DNA of 64,000 nt from Mucor racemosus (Eukaryota > Mucoromycota > Mucoromycetes > Mucorales > Mucoraceae), in the NCBI GenBank assembly GCA_027405735.1, contig JAPEHQ010000028.1:1-64000 (forward strand). Reading direction: 5' to 3'. The notes under the pieces were generated by a model, which ran no database searches, was not told the origin of the DNA, and worked only from the letters and a program-made list of their open reading frames with translations. Position numbers and translations under genes: made by a program. Below are positions 10,481 through 21,756 of this stretch, piece after piece. Within the stretch, counting starts at the first letter, position 1. The number at the start of each line of letters is the position of its first letter.

Positions 10481-12268
10481 TTATTGAGGATAGCTGGGAT
10501 AACCATATTGATCATGTTGTTGTTGTTGATTGTTATTAGGTCTATTTCCAGGCAATGATGGAGGAGGGGGATAGCCTTGATTAGGGTTTCCAGCACCAGA
10601 CATACCTTGTTGTTGATAAAAGTTATTACCTCCATCTTGTGGTGGTTGAGGAAAACCAGGCGCTCCTCCTCCCGATGATGAAACGGGAGGATAACCAGAG
10701 TTTACATTGCTAGGAGGATAAGAAGGATAGCTTGGAGGAGAAGTAGACATTTGGTTGATGGGAGCAGAAGGATAGCCAGATGGTTGTTGTTGATAACCAC
10801 CGACGCTGTTGTAGTTTGATGGAGATGAAGGTGGATATCCACTACCAGATGTAACATGTTGAGGAGGATAACTTGGTGGAGATTGAGGAGGAGGTGGATA
10901 ATTAGAAGGTGATTGGGGAGGAGGTGGGTAATTGGAAGGTGATTGATGAGCAGGTGGATAATTGGAAGAGTATCCGCCAGTGTTAGCAGGTGGTGGAGGT
11001 GGAGGAGAGAATGAAGATGTAGCATTACTAGGAATTGGTTCTGGGAAACTAGATGGAGAAGGCGCTTGTCCTGGCTGAGCACTTGGAGGAGGATAATTAT
11101 CATTTCTAGGAGGATAATTATCATTTCTAGGAGGATAATTGTTTGAAGAAGGTACTTGGCCTGCTTGGGGAGGTGGAGGAGCAGTAGAAGTTCCACCATA
11201 GAACGAACCATAATTAGCTAATACGGGATCAACACGAGAATTGCCTGCAGCGTTGGTAGTTGAAGTAGGCGATACATTGTTTCCAACACCAGCAATCTTA
11301 TTATTCTCTGGCACCTTTTTCAATTCTGGAGGTACACCTGGTTCAGCAGCATAACCGGGTCTTGGTTGACCAAAGCCCTCCTTTTTATGCAATGGTACAC
11401 TAGTAGTAGCCATGTTTAATGCATTTTCAAATTGTTGATAAGGCTCAAATTGCCATAATTGATTCAAATTATCTGTATCCTTTCTCTTGTACAATAAAAC
11501 TTGAGCACCACCTTTAGGGCTATCACCCTATATGAATAAATGTTGGTACCCCCCAATGCATTGTATATTGATTAAAACTTACTCGAATATCAAGGACAAG
11601 ACTAGGATATTCCTTTGAACAAATAAAACCTTGATCATAAATCCACTATTTAATAATTCAAATGATTAATTCAGGATTTTCCCATCATCCTTGGATATTT
11701 TACCTCTTGAGATTGTTTATTGGCTTTACGCTTCTTTTGAACAATTGATTTGTCTGATTTAAAAGCACCTAATAAAAAGTATAAATATATGCATTTATAT
11801 ATATATATATAATAAAATGTACATACTTGAACTAATATCCATTACTGTATAATATATTGCTTAGTAAATGATATCATTCTCTTTCTACATTATGCTGCTA
11901 CTTACCGTGACCAGATTTCTTGTTGGTCAATCTACCATTTTCAAAAGACCATAATCTAAAGCAAGCAATTAATAACAACAACTACTACTTGTATTCAAAA
12001 AGTAACTTACTGATTATCACTATCTTGAAACTTTTGAGGCCATACAATTAAATTTGCACCTTCCTTTATAATAACAAGAATGATGATAAAATGACCGTGT
12101 CAGTTCTTCTTTTCTTGGCAAAAACAAAACTTCCTTTCTCTCCCCCCCCCCCCCCCCCTCAAGAAAACATATTACCTTTATTTGACCATCATAAACATCA
12201 AGCGCAAAACCATGCTTACGAGACAAGATATAAAAATATCCTTCGGGAAATATACTCAAATTATTCAT
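10481..12268 (-). CDS. Ricin B-type beta-trefoil protein with YPP-rich C-terminal half
   Basis: Six exons (12268-12176, 12063-12011, 11955-11906, 11768-11704, 11645-11583, 11527-10481) give 456 aa. Residues about 1-135 read as a beta-trefoil lectin-like domain with three QxW-type repeats: GFALDVYDGQ...NQLWSF, NGRLTNKKSG...QSQEW, and PSLVLDIRGDSPKGG...NQLWQF. This fold usually binds carbohydrate. The remaining ~300 residues are low-complexity, rich in YPP, PPP, SPSNYPP and Gln/Asn, ending QYGYPSYPQ, as in proteins with disordered adhesive or scaffolding tails. There is no signal peptide, so a cytoplasmic or peripheral location is likely. Intron 1 (12064-12175) holds a run of about 16 C residues. 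The function is unknown; the domain call is firm, the role is not. Confidence 0.85.
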
Positions 12269-12276
12269 TTATATAA

Positions 12277-12896
12277 CTTTAATATTTTAGAAAAGAGAAA
12301 AAGGGAGTAATCTTTGAGCAACAACCAACTCAAGTTATGAAAATGACCTTGTGCGGCTATTTAATAATAATATTGTTGTGGAGCTGTATGATGCTGAAAT
12401 GTGTGTGCCTCGTAGTAACCAAGCAATTTATTCATTTCATTTGTCTAGTTTTGCATTAACAATACGATTGCCTGGATGTTTCAGTTGAATATCGTCTATT
12501 TGAGAAATGCATAATGCTGATTATATACACAAGTTTAAAGGATTTCTATCGTTATAAATCATACGTAAAATGTCTTATATATTTATTTATAAACAGTGGC
12601 TGATGTGTAACATACTTTGTTTAGAAGTAAGCACCTGCTAAATACTTTCCACTTTTCTTGTGGTGGGATATTATAATACCATCTTTTATAGAATTTCCTT
12701 GGACCCAAAACAACATTTATATCATGAATATGTAATGAAAATGATCATCAGACATTATTCTTTTCTTTTTATGTTTTATAACTTGAAAATTTAGGCTTTT
12801 TGAAATGATATGTGTTTCTCTAAAAGCTACACTTTTTTTTATTATTTTTAATAAATTTTTGAGTTGAATATTAGTGATTAAGTTATAAAAAGTTAA
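12277..12896. other. Intergenic, nothing recognised
   Basis: AT-rich interval between two minus-strand genes. It must hold the promoter of the ricin-B/YPP gene at its right side of 12268 and the 3' end of the next gene, but no motif stands out. Confidence 0.6.
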
Positions 12897-14634
12897 TTAG
12901 AATGCAATGAAATAAACAGCAATAATGGATGCCAACATCATGTTCATTATTTTAGTTGTACTCATTGTTCCAAATGATGATAAACCACCATCATTTGCTA
13001 ATGCATTCATGACATCAGTATCTAAAAAGCCAAAGCCCGAGAAAGTAGTATTCATAGTGCCACTGCTTACTGCACTTGTATTACCATTTGTAGTGTAACC
13101 AGGGAATGTAATTAACAACAACTTGTTAACTCTAGTGGAAGGTGCTGCATCTGATCCCCAAATCCAATCATCAGTGCTATATACAGGAGCAGCAGCCAAT
13201 GTAGCAGGATCAATTCCAGTGGTCCAACCAGCTGTAGCTCCCGAAGAAATATCAGAAATATTGACAGTAGGTTGATACTCTGAGCGACCCTCGGTAAAAT
13301 CACCAATAGATAAACCATATGTTAAATTGGTCTTGATTTGGTTGGCAACATCTACAGGAGTTGTCATGTTTACATCAAAATTAACAGGCTCCTCAGCCCT
13401 TGTTGATAATAATTGAGCCACGCCTAAACGAGCATTGGGATGGGCATTTGCGACTGTGGTAGGGAATCCTTCTACAGTGAAATCATATTCAAGAGAGTTT
13501 GGTTGCATGATAATGGGTGCAGTGTTGTTTAATTGTAAATTACTGGTTCTATATGTAATTCGAACAGTGAAATTAGGATTTCCTGTAGTATTACCGCCTG
13601 TGTTGTTGTAAGCGACATTAGCTGTTGTACCAGTTTGAAGATAAGATTGAGTAGCATTGTTGGCAACAGTAAGATTAGTCACTTGGAATGGTTGCCATGC
13701 CAAATTTTGTAATGAAGTAACAGAATAGATTTGTTCATTTGCATCATAAAATCCATTTTGATTAGCATCTTCAAATTCAATTAATTGAGAGAATTGCAAA
13801 CGATACACAAAATCAGCACTACGAGCATTATGATCTGAAGAAGCAAAGAATGCATGATCTACCATAGGATATTGATTGTTTGTACTGATATTAAAGGAGT
13901 AGTGATAATTCTCATCATTTCCAGAATTAGCTGTTCCATTAATTACTACATTATTAGTATTGCTGCCTTGTTCGGTAAGTTGTGGTGCGTAATAATAACC
14001 ATTGTTTTGATTATAACGATGATATGCAGAGTGATAACCGTAAAAAAAGAATGGTGGCATAATTGCAAAATATATCAATGCTGGATTATAGAATCCTGTG
14101 TATCCATATCTAGATGTTGAACTATATCCACCGGAATAAGCGGGAGGATAGTTGGAGTATGTTGCTATGGAATTGGTTAGATGGTATGTAATTTACTGAT
14201 AATATTTAAACGCTTACATCTTGTATTTGAATAATAAGATGGAGGCGCTCCACCAAAACCTCCACTACCACCTTTAGATGATACACTATTAGGAGTAGAT
14301 CCAGTGCCTAATAATTCAAATATTTTTTAATAAAACGTCATAATTTGTTGTAATCTCATATTTACCTGCTACACCTCGACCAGCAGTGCTTCCTGTACCT
14401 CCTGAGCTTCCAGAGCCTCCAGAGCTTCCGGAGCTTCCAGAGCTTCCAGATCCACGGCCACCACTACTTGAGCCTCCACTAGAACCCCCACCTCTTCCAC
14501 CTCCTCCACCTTTAGCAAGGACAGCTGCGCATATAATAGTTAAAATAAAAAACATTGAATGGTTTTTAAATGACAATAAACTTACAAAGTGTACAATATA
14601 TCAACACAATGGATGTTTTTAAAATAAATTTCAT
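12897..14634 (-). CDS. Secreted, probably GPI-anchored cell-surface protein
   Basis: Four exons (14634-14586, 14524-14366, 14307-14218, 14164-12897) give 521 aa. Splicing exon 1 to exon 2 creates a signal peptide (MKFILKTSIVLIYCTLSVLA) directly followed by a Gly/Ser-rich stretch of about 55 residues. Next comes a Tyr/Ser/Gly segment, a hydrophobic patch (YFAIMPPFFFYGY), and a large beta-rich domain with many N-x-T/S glycosylation sites, ending in a hydrophobic C-terminus (MLASIIAVYFIAF) as expected for a GPI signal. A segment FEDANQNGFYDANEQIY looks like a calcium-binding DxNxDG-type loop. I do not recognise the family beyond fungal cell-surface proteins of unknown function. It lies in a cluster with other surface-type genes, all on the minus strand. 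Confidence 0.8.
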
Positions 14635-16540
14635 ATTAAAAAGCTTTTATTCTCTATCTGTCAAAATAAAATACGGTTAATTTTTTTGTAAAGTTAAGAA
14701 AAGAAGAGAGAAAGTGATATTTATAATCCTTGTATTAGACTGTAAGAAAAGGAATTAGGGAAAAAGAAGTCCAAGAAGAAGCTGTGTGTGTCACTTGCCT
14801 ATTTGGTCAGGTTTCGTACCTATTGTTTGCTGAGCAGCAGTGATTGCATTACACAAGGCTGGTAAAGTGTAACACTATTATGATGCTTCTTGCTGAAGAA
14901 AACTTTGAAACTTTTGCATTACATTTGTACTTGTAGTTTATATCATGTCCTGGCTATACTAATCTGGTTTTATTGATTGATGCTCAATGGCAAACTTATT
15001 AAAGAAAGTTCCGGTGTTTATATCGCCAATAGTAGTAATAAGATATAACAACAATTCTCAATCACGATGATGAGTTGTAAATTTAAATTTGCTCCAACGT
15101 TTAAAATTCAATGCAGTATTTTTAGTTTCTACGAAAATCTTCAGTAGCTACTCTCGCATGGATGTATATGTAAGCATTAAATTTCGGTAATTCAGGCGGA
15201 GGTGTGCTGATCTATCGCAACAAATTCCCAAATTGTGTATTACAGGATTTCCGGATATTCCTGGCTTGGATCATATGTAGTTGCTAAGCAGCTGTGCTGC
15301 ATTTCAGCTTTGTATACTTTTATCATTGATATATGATTTTCTCAGACAAATTCTTGTGTTTTATCTATTAAAATTAAAATGAAGCATCACTGGTTCAAGT
15401 AAATTGCGCGCTATTTATTTGCTCACGAAGCATACATATCGTTTAAATAATGGTTTACTGTTAAAATTAAACATATATGTCAGGCATTGGTTGTCATTCA
15501 TACCAACACATATTAAATCACGAGACTATAAGAATTTCGATTTCAAGGTACGATCAGGTAAGATTGTAACTGAAACAATTTTTTTTTTTCCAGCTGCACT
15601 CCGGATCGGATCAAAAGCATACAAAATGTAAGGGTGAGCTGGACTAAAAGTTGGTAAGTGTACGGTATATTAGTCTTGACCATCAACAAAATCTTATTTC
15701 AGGTGAAATCGTTTGAATTAGTTGGTGTTAATGCTTAGATTCTTTCGCAACGTCATATATAACTTGTTCGACGATTATACCAGACTCCAACTTCCATTTA
15801 TATATTAGGAATTTTCCCAAAGCTTTCCTCAATATTTAATAAATCATTTTTAGATAATTTTTGCTGATATTAACGGAAAAGATGTAGACTTTGCTGGTGT
15901 TGGGAATTCATCATCTGTTGCAGTTATTGTAGCATTAAGTTTCGTATTTATCTCTGTTCAAATGTCATCGGAGGCTTCGCCAAGTTTTATAAGTTACATG
16001 TCTTTCAAAATGTGACAAAATCTTCTTTTCCACAAAAGATTGTACTTTTCTACATCACTGTGTGATAATGAACTTTTTTCATTTTTTAGAAAATTTATTT
16101 AATAAACCCCTTCTCCCCCCCCTCCTCCCTTTTTTTTTTTTTTTTATCGTTTGCGAAAAAATCTCTGTGGGTTCAGACATCTTGGAATGGTTGTCTTTAA
16201 ATGTGTTGTTTCTCTAAATGATTGTCGAATGGCACCTTTTTTGTAACGAATAACAAAATCAAATCTCTTTATCAAGCTAAATGGGCATAATTGAAAGTGT
16301 ATTTTGAATAACTACTAGTGATTTTGACATGATTCTTTATAAGTTTGTGTGAAATGTTGGTCCATTAGCTTCAAAGGATTTATTAGCTTATTTTTCAATT
16401 GTTTAGTATGTGAGAGAGATGCTATATTATAATAATGTTTACTTTCAATCAAATATGTCTGTTACAATTACATTACGTTTTGATAATAATTAGGTTGCAT
16501 AATTTAATAATAGAAAAAAAAAAGAGAGAGAGCTTTAAAA
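14635..16540. other. Intergenic, 1.9 kb
   Basis: Contains the promoter side of the GPI-like gene and AT-rich sequence with short frames only (for example near 15404-15631, which has no family features). A C/T-rich patch with a run of T lies at about 16106-16146. No gene or clear repeat. Confidence 0.6.
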
Positions 16541-18535
16541 TCACATCAAGTAAATTGCTGTAGCCATTGTTATCAACAAGGCCATGAATGAATTAAATAG
16601 TCCTAGTTGGTTTCCAACAGCATTACTCTGTTTCTTTTTAGCATTGACAATGCAATCAACAGAGCATTGGAACGCCAAGCTTTGGGGATTGTTGATAATG
16701 CTTTGATCAGGACATGATTGAAATTGGTTGGGAGTCATGTAACAGTATCCGAGAGCAGGAGGGGCCATCGAAGAAGGAAATTGCCCATTCAATGAATTAT
16801 AGTTGAGATTAATACTTTCGAGTTTTGTGAGTTGATCGATTTGACTGGGAATAGGGCCTGTGATAGCATTGTGCCCGAGGTTTCTAAATTGAGTGCATTA
16901 ATCAGAAGCTAATCTTGCATAAAAACAAAGCAAGTACTTACAATCTCATTACATTAACAAGCTGACCTAATTTTGGTGATAAATTTCCCGTTAATCTGTT
17001 ATTAGACAAGTCTCTAAATTGATATTACGTTAAATATTTTACATATTTCAATAAAACAGTGAACTTTATGCTTACAATACTTCTAATTTTAGCAGAGAAT
17101 AAATTTCTTCAGGAATAGATCCATTCAACATTTGGTGTGACATGACCCTACATTCGTTTATCAATTTACATGTTACACACGAATCTATTTTTAATCAGAA
17201 ACTTACAAGGATTGTAAATTTGTCATGTTGCCAACAGAAGCAGGAATATTTCCAAGTAAATGGTTATCTTTGATATTTCTAATAAATAGGTTAAAATTAA
17301 AAGTTTAGTAATACCATGAGGAATAATCTTACAATTGAGTCAAACTAGAAGCGTCGCCTAAATTAGAAGGCAAAAAGCCATTGAAAGCATTGTTATCTAA
17401 ATAGCTATTAAATTATAAATATCAGCCTATCTTTTTTTTTTTTTTTACTGTTATAGTAAACTTACAGTGATTGAAGAGATGGTATTTGAGTAACAACTGT
17501 AGGAAATGGACCTGTCAAATTGTTGTTGCTAAGATAAAGATTCTCAAGCAATCTCATATTTGCCCATGAGTCTGGAATAGTGCCAGAAAAAGAGTTGTTT
17601 TTGAGATGGCTATATTGTATTGTAGTACAAATGTGTGAGTTGATCTTCAAATATTAATGTCATATAATTCAACCTACATATTTGTTAAATTAACAAGTGT
17701 ACTGAAGCCAGAAGGAAGATTTCCAGAGATCAAATTAACGTCTAAATTACTAAATCAAAATGCTCAGCAAGGATAAATCAACGCTATATTTAGGTAACTT
17801 TACATTGACTTTAAGCTGGCAAGATTTCCAATTGTTGCGGGCATAGATCCAGATATGTTATTGTTACTCAAATCACTAATAAAAATAGATTGCTTTTTTT
17901 TTTAGATTGTCAGTTCTTTTCATTCCATTTCGAATATTACATATTTTGAAGATCTGGAAATTGATCAAAATTATTTGGGAGTTGTCCTACGAGGTTATTG
18001 TATGCGAGATCACTGGAAAAATAAAAAAAGAAGAAAGATAAGGGATTTAGGGGATTAGTATGCAAGGGGTTATGTCTCTAGATAAAGAAACTCACAGCTT
18101 TAATACTTGTCCAATAGAGTTGCAATGAACATTGTACCAACTACAACATGTTGACATGTCTGTAGAATCCCATCCAGTACGAACAATCCATGCGTTGCCA
18201 TTCAAGGATTTGTACAATTGCTGTAAATTTTGACATATAGTTGGATTTACAGTTTTATTAACTGTTGGTATCTCGGACTCAATGGATGTTGATTGGGCTG
18301 TTTCGTCAGATGCAATTGTGGATGTTGCTTGGGTTGTTTCGTCAGATGCAATTATGGATGTAGCAGTTGGTATTGTTGATGTATCAGTGTCAATGGCTGT
18401 TTCAGTGGTTTCGGCTTCAATGGCTGTAGATGTCATTGAAACAGTTGCCTCATCGTCAGTTCCATCTTCTTGACAAATGGCAAAGGCCACTAGGAAAAGT
18501 AAAATAATAAAAAATATATTTTTCATTTTAAGCAA
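16541..18535 (-). CDS. Secreted leucine-rich-repeat protein, one LRR per exon
   Basis: Ten exons (18535-18096, 18012-17941, 17875-17804, 17749-17678, 17609-17466, 17404-17333, 17278-17207, 17147-17076, 17013-16942, 16883-16541) give 476 aa. The N-terminus is a signal peptide (FFIILLFLVAFAICQ), then a Thr/Ser/Glu-rich linker with repeated ASDETTQ-type units, then a cysteine-containing LRR cap (WDSTDMSTCCSWYNVHC). About nine plant-type LRRs of 24 aa follow (LxxLxLxxNxLxGxIPxxLGxL). A short cysteine-containing region ends in a hydrophobic tail (FNSFMALLITMATAIYLM) consistent with a GPI anchor or membrane segment. All nine introns interrupt the second/third codon base at the same place in the repeat. 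The protein is probably at the cell surface or wall; the ligand is unknown. Confidence 0.9.
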
Positions 18536-18746
18536 AGATAAAAGGAAAAAGAAAAAGTGGTTTCTCCAAAATAGACATCTTTAAAAAGGAGGGAGGCAAG
18601 AAATTCAGGAACCAAAAACATCAAAACAAAAATACTAGCCTGTGACCGGGATGAAATTACTACACGTGGAAAAAAATAGTCTATAAACCTATTTTTAAAT
18701 TCGAGGTGCTTTTCTTCTCTTTATCAAATACTGTAAATCTATTATA
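18536..18746. promoter_or_regulatory. Divergent intergenic promoter region
   Basis: 211 bp separate the start codons of the LRR gene (minus) and the C2-domain gene (plus), so both promoters must lie here. CTTTAAAAAGG near 18579 and CCTATTTTTAAATT near 18687 are AT-rich candidates, without a decisive TATA match. Confidence 0.5.
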
Positions 18747-19317
18747 ATGTCCGAAATAACCATCAGAATTGGTATTCTTAATGCTAAAAACCTTGCTGCA
18801 GCGTAAGTCATCATTCATAGAGCTTTTGCTTTAATGCCTGTTTGTTTATCAAATCATTTTAGTGATAAAACAGGCTTTTCAGATCCGTATGTTGTAATGA
18901 GAGTAAAGTAAGTAATTCACAATGCCATATGAAATAGCTCCTTACGAACGTAAATCAACGATTAGTCACAAGAAATACAAGACGAAATCCATCAAACAAA
19001 CATTGGATCCAGTATGGGATGCTCATTTCGATATAAAGGTCTCTCCTAAAAAGACACCCACTTTGTTGTCATTTACTGTTTGGGATAAGGATACTTTTGG
19101 TAGAGATTTTCTCGGTGAAGTTACTATCCCATTCAAAAATATCTTTGATAGAAATAACCAAGGTGTTTCAGATGGCGTACCGAGAAATTACCAGGATTCC
19201 AACAATTATGAAGCATATTATCAGTTGGCAAAGAGAAGTGAAAAAAACAATGTTTCTGGAGATCTTTGTTTGAAGTTTGGCATATTAGAAGATCATGTTG
19301 GAGATGTCAAGAGGTAA
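18747..19317 (+). CDS. Small single C2-domain protein
   Basis: Three exons (18747-18802, 18863-18907, 18966-19317; introns of 60 and 58 nt) give 150 aa. The protein is essentially one C2 domain: IGILNAKNLAAADKTGFSDP carries the first calcium-binding aspartates, TLDPVWDAHFDIKV is the classic strand after loop 1, and VWDKDTFGRDFLGEV supplies the second aspartate cluster. C2 domains of this kind bind calcium and acidic phospholipid. There is no signal peptide or other domain, as in short fungal C2 proteins. Splicing to 18966 rather than 18931 is required to keep the frame. Confidence 0.88.
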
Positions 19318-19732
19318 CATTATATCACCTATAAAGCATAAAACTGTGTTGCTGAATGATCATTTTAACTAGATATTCTGATGCCTGGGATTTATTAAAC
19401 CTTTGAGTTATTATTTATATTATACATACATCCTTAGACATCATTTATTTATACCTTACCTCTACTCACTGTATATCACACAATCCAAAAGCCCTATTTT
19501 TATTTTTAGATATGAGTGTACAACCATTATCAAGCAGTAGGTTTTATAGCTCAGTTTATTAAAATAATTAATCTTTATTGTTACCGCAAGTTGTTTGGGA
19601 TTTTTAAAATGAATGTCTTGCCATCATAAACGAAGTTTAATACAGAAGATGTGGGGTTTTCTACGCTAAAAGCTATACTTTTTCTTTGCATCCATTTGAG
19701 AAAAATTGAATTTTCAAAAAACTAATTTTCAA
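19318..19732. other. Intergenic
   Basis: 3' flank of the C2 gene with AATAATTAATC and TTATTGTT words; no gene. The left end of repeat R1 copy A follows. Confidence 0.6.
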
Positions 19733-21121
19733 AGTTTTCAATCTTCAAAATCAGAGCATGCTTCCTTTTCTATAGCTAACCTCATACTAAACACTTTTCA
19801 GGATATACTTCAGACGCTTTTAAATATATATGAATTGGCCACATTATGCTATCTATTCTTAAAATTATCTTATGTATATATACCTGTATCTCACGAAAGA
19901 CTCAAAACACATGAAGTTTACTGATTTTTCCTTAAAAACTGGGTCTCATTTTTCATCCCTGCTCTACTTTTTGTTTTAACTAAATAACGCCAAAAAAAAA
20001 AAAATTATATGCCAATGTACCTGAGATGTTCAGCTTTAATCCAAAGATGAGTATCCGGAAATATCCTACTTTTTGCAGGTGGTATTAATTTTTGAATGCT
20101 AATGTTTCTGATTTTTTACGCGTATTTCACTGCTAATGGATTGAAAACTTTAAGGCTTCATATCTCTAGAAAAAATTAAGCTATATTAACACTTTTTAAT
20201 AATAAAACTTAGTTGTTTTAAAGCGCTCTATAACATATTTGAATATAAAAAAATTCTGGACACTTTTATTTTTTTTTTCATTTTTTGGGCATTTCTATAG
20301 TAGGCTTCAAAATATTGGTTAAATTGAGCAACATTTTTTTTGCATTTATGTCATCAAGCTCGTTGAGCTTTCTTAGTCCTAATTTAAAGTTTTTCAAAAT
20401 ACTGATTTTTCGTGGAGATATCCTCAAAAATGTGTACAAAAAAGTACCTCCATTTCTAGCGACCATTTTCCCCTTGTATACCCTCATCCCAAATTCTGAA
20501 ACTGAAAAAAATTGCATAAACATCTTGTTTTCTCTATGAAAAATGCAGCTAGAAGATTTTGCAATAGCTCAATCGATAGATAATTTTTGTGCGCATCATT
20601 GTCGTTTATTATATTTTAAATATGCTTATAAAAATTGACGTGTATCTTCAAAAAACCTTCAAAATTTAAATTGCATTTTGCGCAAAATTTTACGTGAAAC
20701 ATTTTTTCAAATTTTATATAGATGGCTGCAGAATTTAAAACCATACAAAAACTATTTAATACGCTAGGTCTACTTACTTTGAAGTTCATGAGCATTTAAA
20801 CAATTTTTGTTTTTTGAACCATTTTCTGATCGATTTTCACCATATGGCCACCAAATCAATTTTGGAACTCAGTTAGCATAGTTTTAAGCTGTAATATGAA
20901 TTATTATTATTTTGATTACCTCGACATAATGAACTCAAAGAGTTTTTATCCAATATTTAGCAAACAGTTAGTATATCTCTGAATTGTATATAATATTTTG
21001 AAAGCTATGTAGATTATTATGCGCACATGTTTTATTTGCACATCCGTATATATTTCTTAATAAATCTCTATGGAAACTATTACATTTTCAGATCTTCGAC
21101 TCCATGTATGAGTAAAGTGCC
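19733..21121 (+). repeat. Repeat family R1, copy A (left arm of inverted pair)
   Basis: About 1.39 kb that matches 27003-28389 on the opposite strand almost base for base; the two short frames inside (19706-19924 and 20278-20523) have translations identical to those at 28198-28425 and 27601-27846 over the shared part. The match begins at AGTTTTCAATCTTCAAAATC and ends at GAGTAAAGTGCC, with unrelated flanks. I see no terminal inverted repeat or target duplication and no transposase; the longest frame (81 aa) is of unknown meaning. Confidence 0.93.
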
Positions 21122-21756
21122 TCCACATCCAAAAAGATAAGGTTTTGAGAGGGACCTTGATAATGTTTTCATGATTCCAAAATTTTAAGATAAAAATACA
21201 GAAAGAAACTAAATGATCTAAGAAATGGTTTCGACCTAATTCGAGCTCCAAATTAATGCGAGAAGTGCATAAAACAATTCTTTTAAAATACCATTTTAGA
21301 ATATTTTCAACAGAATTAAACATAATTGAAGATTCATGTCATATAAAATGTAGTGATTTTTTAAATACTTCAATTAAGTTATTTGATTAACAAGTATAGA
21401 TAGTGTGAATACTTCACTTCATTTTATATTAAACTGTCTATTGTATGATATTAACACATTGTGATTACTTCAGTCGCAGAAGGCAGATGTTGTAACCTTT
21501 TGCATTTGTTTTACAGAATTTTTTTGCAACCCTTCAGAGCTGCTTTGATTCAGAAAAGCTATTTGTAATGACTAATAACTTCAAAGGCAGATTTTTGTAT
21601 ATATTGAGATGTTGGTTAAAGTGAAATAATAAAAAATAATAATAAAAATAATATAAACTAAATATAAATGTATTCAATGCTATAAAGGTATATAAAGAAC
21701 CTTTTTCTTTTTTTTTTTTTTTTGTTTCTTTTTCATGAAAGAAAATACATATTTGT
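21122..21756. other. Intergenic, nothing recognised
   Basis: AT-rich sequence between the R1 repeat and the deacetylase stop codon, ending in TTCTTTTTTTTTTTT near 21710; only the deacetylase 3' UTR is expected here. Confidence 0.55.

Noticed and set aside
15404..15631. 75-codon frame upstream of the LRR gene 3' end
   Set aside because: No domain, isolated, splice-like signals on both sides are only what AT-rich DNA gives by chance.
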